Source: Kuschelorhynchus macadamiae
Taxonomy: Eukaryota > Arthropoda > Insecta > Coleoptera > Curculionidae
Length of the DNA stretch: 64,000 bases
Assembly (NCBI GenBank): GCA_030620095.1
Contig: JAUTXW010000133.1
Location: 1,423,001 to 1,487,000 of the forward strand
Direction of reading: 5' to 3'
Shown: piece by piece, positions 60,288 through 64,000 of the stretch
Layout of the letters: each line of letters begins with the position of its first letter
How positions within the stretch are numbered: position 1 is the first letter of the stretch
Translations under genes and position numbers: made by a program
Notes under the pieces: generated by a model
Told to the model about the DNA's origin: nothing
Seen by the model: only the letters and a program-made list of their open reading frames with translations
Database searches by the model: none

Positions 60288-60781
60288 ATCCTATATACAT
60301 ATATTAAGTTTAAAATTCACTATTTTATGTTTTATGAAAGTATAAGAACCACTGATATCAATTTATCGGTTTGTTTTTTTTTTTTTTTTTGGTGGTGTTA
60401 GGCTTTTTCCATTATGGTTCAAAACATTGTTGAATGCACAGATCGTTTTATATTTGTAATAATACATGTTAAGTGTGAAAATAGTTGTCCTCAATGCACA
60501 GAATGTTGCTTTTATCGTCCTTGTTTTGTAATATGTTCGACTAACTCTTACGTTGTAAGTATATTTTAAGGAGTAATGTGACTGTATATTTCTATATATT
60601 TTCTTCTATGGTGTGTTAATTAAGATAAATTTATTGTTTCTAGTTGTCTCCTGATGAAGTCAATAAACATTTGACGAAATATTGAGATCTAAAACAATTA
60701 GAGTTTGAATAGTCACAGACCGCTTTCCCGAAACTTCTGACGTAAATTACTAATAACACGGTCGAGAATACTGAATCTACA
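60288..60781 (+). repeat. 5' direct pLTR
   Basis: From ATCCTATATACATATATTAA to GAATACTGAATCTA. Matches 63,239-63,724 apart from the T-run length (20 against 16) and a handful of substitutions. The transcript probably starts here. Confidence 0.92.
60641..60725 (+). ncRNA. Hammerhead-like ribozyme, 5' pLTR
   Basis: CTGATGA at 60,651, stem II GTCAA/TTGAC, GAAA at 60,676, then TATT ... AATA closing stem III before the cleavage triplet GTC (60,712-60,714). Stem I may pair GTCT (60,645) with AGAC (60,717). PLEs are known to carry hammerheads in their pLTRs. Cleavage is inferred from the motif. Confidence 0.65.
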
Positions 60782-60784
60782 TTA

Positions 60785-63223
60785 ATGATGGGTTTTTATC
60801 AAGATATATGTAACATCTATGGATTGCACGCTACTAAATTAATGAAAACATGGGCAAATCTAAATCAGAAACTTGCTGCCAATACTAATAGAAGAATATT
60901 CTTATTACGTTGTCGCAAATCAAGAATAATTCCGAGACATGTTCAGGATGGTAGAAGAAACATTCACGGACTTTTAATTGCTGGTAATGACTTGCGTTTT
61001 AATAACAGAGTGGATAATTTTATTTTATCTTTAAGTAAACGTACTTTATCTTTAGAAATTAAAATTACTTGCAGTAACATTTCAGGAATACAGCGTAGTA
61101 TAATTAACACTAAACATGAGCTAAAAAATATTATTCCCCTTAATATTTTTGAAAATTATCAGGATCATTTAAAGCTAAGTTTTGAGGCTACCTATAAAAA
61201 AATTAAACAAAATAACATTAAAAAATTTAATACACTAAATAAAAGTTTTTCTGAATTACAAACTCTGTTTGTGGATAATTCAAAATGGTTCAAAAACATT
61301 TCCACCGTTGACATTCCAGAGGACATTTCAAACTTTTTATCACTAGGGCCAAAATTCAGTGTTCCCTGTGAAATAAATGATTTCAAAATAGAACATTTTT
61401 TGGCTGATGTTGAAAATATTATAGAAGAAATACCTAATGACTCACAAGATCTTTTAAGGGCTAGAGTTACTAATGTAGTCACAAATTTTGTTCAAAACTC
61501 AAACACAGGACAAACGTCCCATGTGAAACATTTGTACAAAAAAACCAGAAAGTTTTTAAAAAATAATCCTGATTTATATATTTTACAATCTGACAAGGGA
61601 GGCTGTACTGTTGCGATGGATAAAGTGGAATACACGGGTAAGACTGAAACCTTATTGAGTGACACTTCTACATATGTTGTGTTAAATAAAGATCCAACCA
61701 CTTCTATACAATTTGCTTATAACAATTTAATAAAAAGATTAAAAACTAAAAAAGAACTCACTGAAATAGACGCCAAACATTTAATGATATATAATTCCTC
61801 TTTTCCTAAACTGTATTGCCTACCGAAAATACACAAACCTAATGTGCCCTTAAGGCCAATTGTTAGTTCAGTGAACTCTACTACTTATAACCTTTCAAAA
61901 TATTTGGCAAACATTTTAAAATTGAGTTTTGAGTATGAATCCAATTACAATATTAAAGACACCTTCACATTTGTAAATGCTGTTAGCGGTGTTCAGCTAC
62001 CACAAAACTATGTTTTAATATCGTTGGACGTGGTATCTTTGTTTACTAATATCCCACTGAGTTTGGTTATTGATATTTTAGAGCAGAAATGGCACCAAAT
62101 TGAAAAATTTACTAGCTTATCGAAAAATGCGTTCATAGAACTAATTAATTTTGTGTTTAATAACACTTATTTTGGTTTTAACGGCCAATTTTACAAACAA
62201 ATCTTTGGAACTCCCATGGGTTCTCCTATTAGTCCTATTCTAGCAACTATTGTCTTAGATCACTTGTTAGACACAATAATACCAAATTTGCCTTTTCACT
62301 TGCCCTTTATCTATAAATACGTAGATGATCTAATTTGCTCTGTTCCTACTGATCAGATTCAGGTTGTTTTAAATAATTTTAACTCTTTCAACACCCATTT
62401 GCAATTTACAATTGATTATGAAAAACATAAAAGTGTGACCTTTTTAGATACTAAAGTCATAAGAACAGACGAAAACAAAATTATTTTAGATTGGTACCAA
62501 AAAGATACGTCATATGGTAGATACCTGAATTATTTTTCAAATCATCCAACCAATCAGAAATACAATACTGTCATTGCAATGAAAAATAGGGTAACACACA
62601 TTAGTGACGTTATGTATTTACAACAGAACCTAGACAAACTTTTTGTTATGTTTGTGAACAATGGTTACCCTAAACACATTTTAAAAAAGCTCATTTATAA
62701 CACAAGCTTTTATGACGGCCCCACAGAAGACAGTAATCAACAAGTAAAATATGTCAGGATTCCATTTATAAATAATCTTACCAATTTAATTATTTCACTG
62801 TTTAAGCCTTTTTCTAACATAAAAATAGCCAAATATAGCCTCATACAAAATTACTCGGTATTTTCAAAGGTCAAAGAAAAAACTCCAACTGGATGCACAA
62901 CTAATTGTGTTTATCAAGTGTCTTGCTTGGGTTGTGACGGTTGTTATATTGGCCAAACTTCGCAGTGGTTAAAACAACGAGTAACACAACATAAAAGTGA
63001 TTGCCATATAGGCAAAAATTCATGCGCATTGGTACAGCATCACTTGAAAACGGGTCATAAATTTAATTATAGTAATGTGAAGATACTAGAACACCATGAC
63101 AGTTATAGAAATAGATTGTTTCTTGAAATGTGCCATATCAATAAGAATAAAAATGCAATTAATTCAAAATTGGACACAAATAAACTAAGCAATATTTACT
63201 GCAATATTTTAAACCAAATGTGA
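60785..63223 (+). CDS. PLE reverse transcriptase / GIY-YIG endonuclease
   Basis: An intact frame of 812 codons. It copies element RNA into DNA and nicks the target. Start ATG 60,785, three bases before a second ATG, just after the pLTR. Residues 1-250: N-terminal region with a basic stretch (RRIFLLRCRKSRIIPR). About 260-340: LQSDKGGCTVAMDK. RT core about 350-580: YCLPKIHKPNVPLRPIVSSV, LISLDVVSLFTNIPLSL, GTPMGSPISPILATIV, and the catalytic YVDD in FIYKYVDDLIC. GIY-YIG domain about 700-790: cysteine cluster CTTNCVYQVSCLGCDGC, YIGQTSQWLKQRVTQHK with the catalytic arginine, and the glutamate in RLFLEMCHI. All catalytic residues are present. The length and order match animal Penelope-type proteins. 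Likely functional or very recently so. Confidence 0.95.
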   Translation: MMGFYQDICNIYGLHATKLMKTWANLNQKLAANTNRRIFLLRCRKSRIIPRHVQDGRRNIHGLLIAGNDLRFNNRVDNFILSLSKRTLSLEIKITCSNISGIQRSIINTKHELKNIIPLNIFENYQDHLKLSFEATYKKIKQNNIKKFNTLNKSFSELQTLFVDNSKWFKNISTVDIPEDISNFLSLGPKFSVPCEINDFKIEHFLADVENIIEEIPNDSQDLLRARVTNVVTNFVQNSNTGQTSHVKHLYKKTRKFLKNNPDLYILQSDKGGCTVAMDKVEYTGKTETLLSDTSTYVVLNKDPTTSIQFAYNNLIKRLKTKKELTEIDAKHLMIYNSSFPKLYCLPKIHKPNVPLRPIVSSVNSTTYNLSKYLANILKLSFEYESNYNIKDTFTFVNAVSGVQLPQNYVLISLDVVSLFTNIPLSLVIDILEQKWHQIEKFTSLSKNAFIELINFVFNNTYFGFNGQFYKQIFGTPMGSPISPILATIVLDHLLDTIIPNLPFHLPFIYKYVDDLICSVPTDQIQVVLNNFNSFNTHLQFTIDYEKHKSVTFLDTKVIRTDENKIILDWYQKDTSYGRYLNYFSNHPTNQKYNTVIAMKNRVTHISDVMYLQQNLDKLFVMFVNNGYPKHILKKLIYNTSFYDGPTEDSNQQVKYVRIPFINNLTNLIISLFKPFSNIKIAKYSLIQNYSVFSKVKEKTPTGCTTNCVYQVSCLGCDGCYIGQTSQWLKQRVTQHKSDCHIGKNSCALVQHHLKTGHKFNYSNVKILEHHDSYRNRLFLEMCHINKNKNAINSKLDTNKLSNIYCNILNQM

Positions 63224-63238
63224 CGATCAATAAGTAAC

Positions 63239-63720
63239 ATCCTATATACATATATTAAGTTTAAAATTCACTATTTTATGTTTTATGAAAGTATAAGAAC
63301 CACTGATATCAATTTATCGGTTTTTTTTTTTTTTTGGTGTTGTTAGGCTTTTTCCATTATGGTTCAAAACATTGTTGAATGCACAGATCGTTTTATATTT
63401 GTAATAATACATATTAAGTGTGAAAATAGTTGTCCTCAATGCACAGAATGTTGCTTTTATCGTCCTTGTTTTGTAATATGTTCGACTAACTCTTACGTTG
63501 TAAGTATATTTTAAGGAGTAATGTGACTGTATATTTTTATATATTTTCTTCTATGGTGTGTTAATTAAGATAAATTTATTGTTTCTAGTTGTCTCCTGAT
63601 GAAGTCAATAAACATTTGACGAAATATTGAGATCTAAAACAATTAGAGTTTGAATAGTCACAGACCGCTTTCCCGAAACTTCTGACGTAAATTACTAATA
63701 ACACGGTCGAGAATACTGAA

Positions 63721-63724
<4 letters not shown>
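63239..63724 (+). repeat. 3' direct pLTR
   Basis: Begins 16 bases after the ORF stop and ends at TGAATCTA before (TA)n. Near-identical to the 5' pLTR. Confidence 0.92.
63586..63670 (+). ncRNA. Hammerhead-like ribozyme, 3' pLTR
   Basis: CTGATGA at 63,596, stem II GTCAA/TTGAC, GAAA at 63,621, GTC at 63,657. Sequence identical to the 5' copy over the core. Confidence 0.65.
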
Positions 63725-63781
<57 letters not shown>

Positions 63782-64000
63782 CGAAAAATATATTGAGTTA
63801 TAATGTAATAATAATAATAATAAATTAATTTATATATGTATTTTAAATAATTTATGCTAATTACTAGGGTCCAGAAAGTTTTTAAAAATGTATTAATTTG
63901 AACTGTACTCACTTTGCAACTAAGTTTAGCTCATAGATTTTATAACACATTTTTTTTATTTTCCATCAACTCTATATGTATACTTTTTGGAAAGTTTTTC
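63725..64000. other. (TA)n and AT-rich end of window
   Basis: (TA)n to 63,776, an (ATA)n stretch at 63,806-63,822, then no recognisable feature. Confidence 0.6.

Larger units (their letters stand above)
59818..63724 (+). mobile_element. Complete Penelope-like retroelement
   Basis: Order: inverted pLTR (59,818-60,274), 13-base centre, direct pLTR (60,288-60,781), ORF of 812 codons, second direct pLTR (63,239-63,724). The pLTRs are nearly identical, and an inverted, partial pLTR joined to the 5' pLTR is typical of Penelope elements. (TA)n abuts both ends (59,730-59,817 and 63,723-63,776). This is the best candidate for a recently active element in the window. Confidence 0.92.

Noticed and set aside
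61192..61701. Reverse-strand ORFs inside the PLE gene
   Set aside because: Antisense shadows of the intact 812-codon frame.

Overview
The window is eukaryotic and almost certainly from an insect genome, most likely a beetle-like species with a transposon-rich, AT-rich genome. Evidence: three insect gustatory-receptor (Gr, 7tm_7-type) exons, GT-AG introns, many (TA)n microsatellites, and transposon families typical of arthropods: mariner/Tc1, hAT, Ty3/gypsy, LINE remnants, Penelope-like elements (PLEs) and a Crypton-type tyrosine recombinase. The species assignment is inference. I saw no bacterial genes, tRNA, rRNA or CRISPR.

Layout. The host-gene content is one gustatory receptor locus, dispersed on the + strand. 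Three homologous long first exons lie at about 0.75, 24.2 and 30.9 kb. Each is preceded by several hundred bp of conserved upstream sequence and ends at the same GGTAAGT splice donor. Each carries one frame lesion: -1 in an A run, a net -40 deletion, and -1 at codon 2. A single orphan C-terminal Gr exon with the TM7 signature (NYFLTVVQF) lies at 43.9 kb. This resembles a Gr locus with alternative first exons and a shared 3' exon, or a decaying tandem array.

Almost everything else is mobile DNA, much of it nested. 2.0-7.2 kb: a mariner-like palindrome carrying a 3.9-kb foldback element whose arms are arrays of a 20-bp unit. 8.0-14.5 kb: a mariner-like element whose inverted repeat contains a (TA)n tract into which a full Ty3/gypsy element inserted. 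15.4-17 kb: LINE scraps. 18-20.1 kb: a 5'-truncated second gypsy. 20.4-23.4 kb: a hAT-like element with a mariner inside. 25.2-27.5 kb: mariner debris. 27.6-30.1 kb: a hAT with a perfect 8-bp target duplication. 31.9-34.0 and 36.5-38.6 kb: diverged GGCGG-type repeats surrounding a tandem array of hammerhead-ribozyme-like units. 34.5-36.1 kb: a Tc1 element with an intron. 39.6-41.9 kb: mariner elements. 42.2-43.3 kb: a Crypton-type recombinase. 44.5-48.4 kb: a broken PLE between inverted tandem repeats. 49.7-52.8 kb: a DNA transposon of a type I cannot name, with many subterminal GGCAAAAG-like motifs. 53.3-57.3 kb: mariner and hAT elements. 57.5-59 kb: a PLE fragment. 59.8-63.7 kb: an apparently complete PLE with an intact 812-residue RT-endonuclease ORF, two direct pLTRs, one inverted pLTR and a hammerhead motif in each.

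The only long intact ORF is the PLE protein at 60.8-63.2 kb. The gypsy pol at 18.2-20.1 kb is open but 5'-truncated, and the gypsy at 9.5-14.3 kb is interrupted by one stop and lacks a catalytic glutamate.
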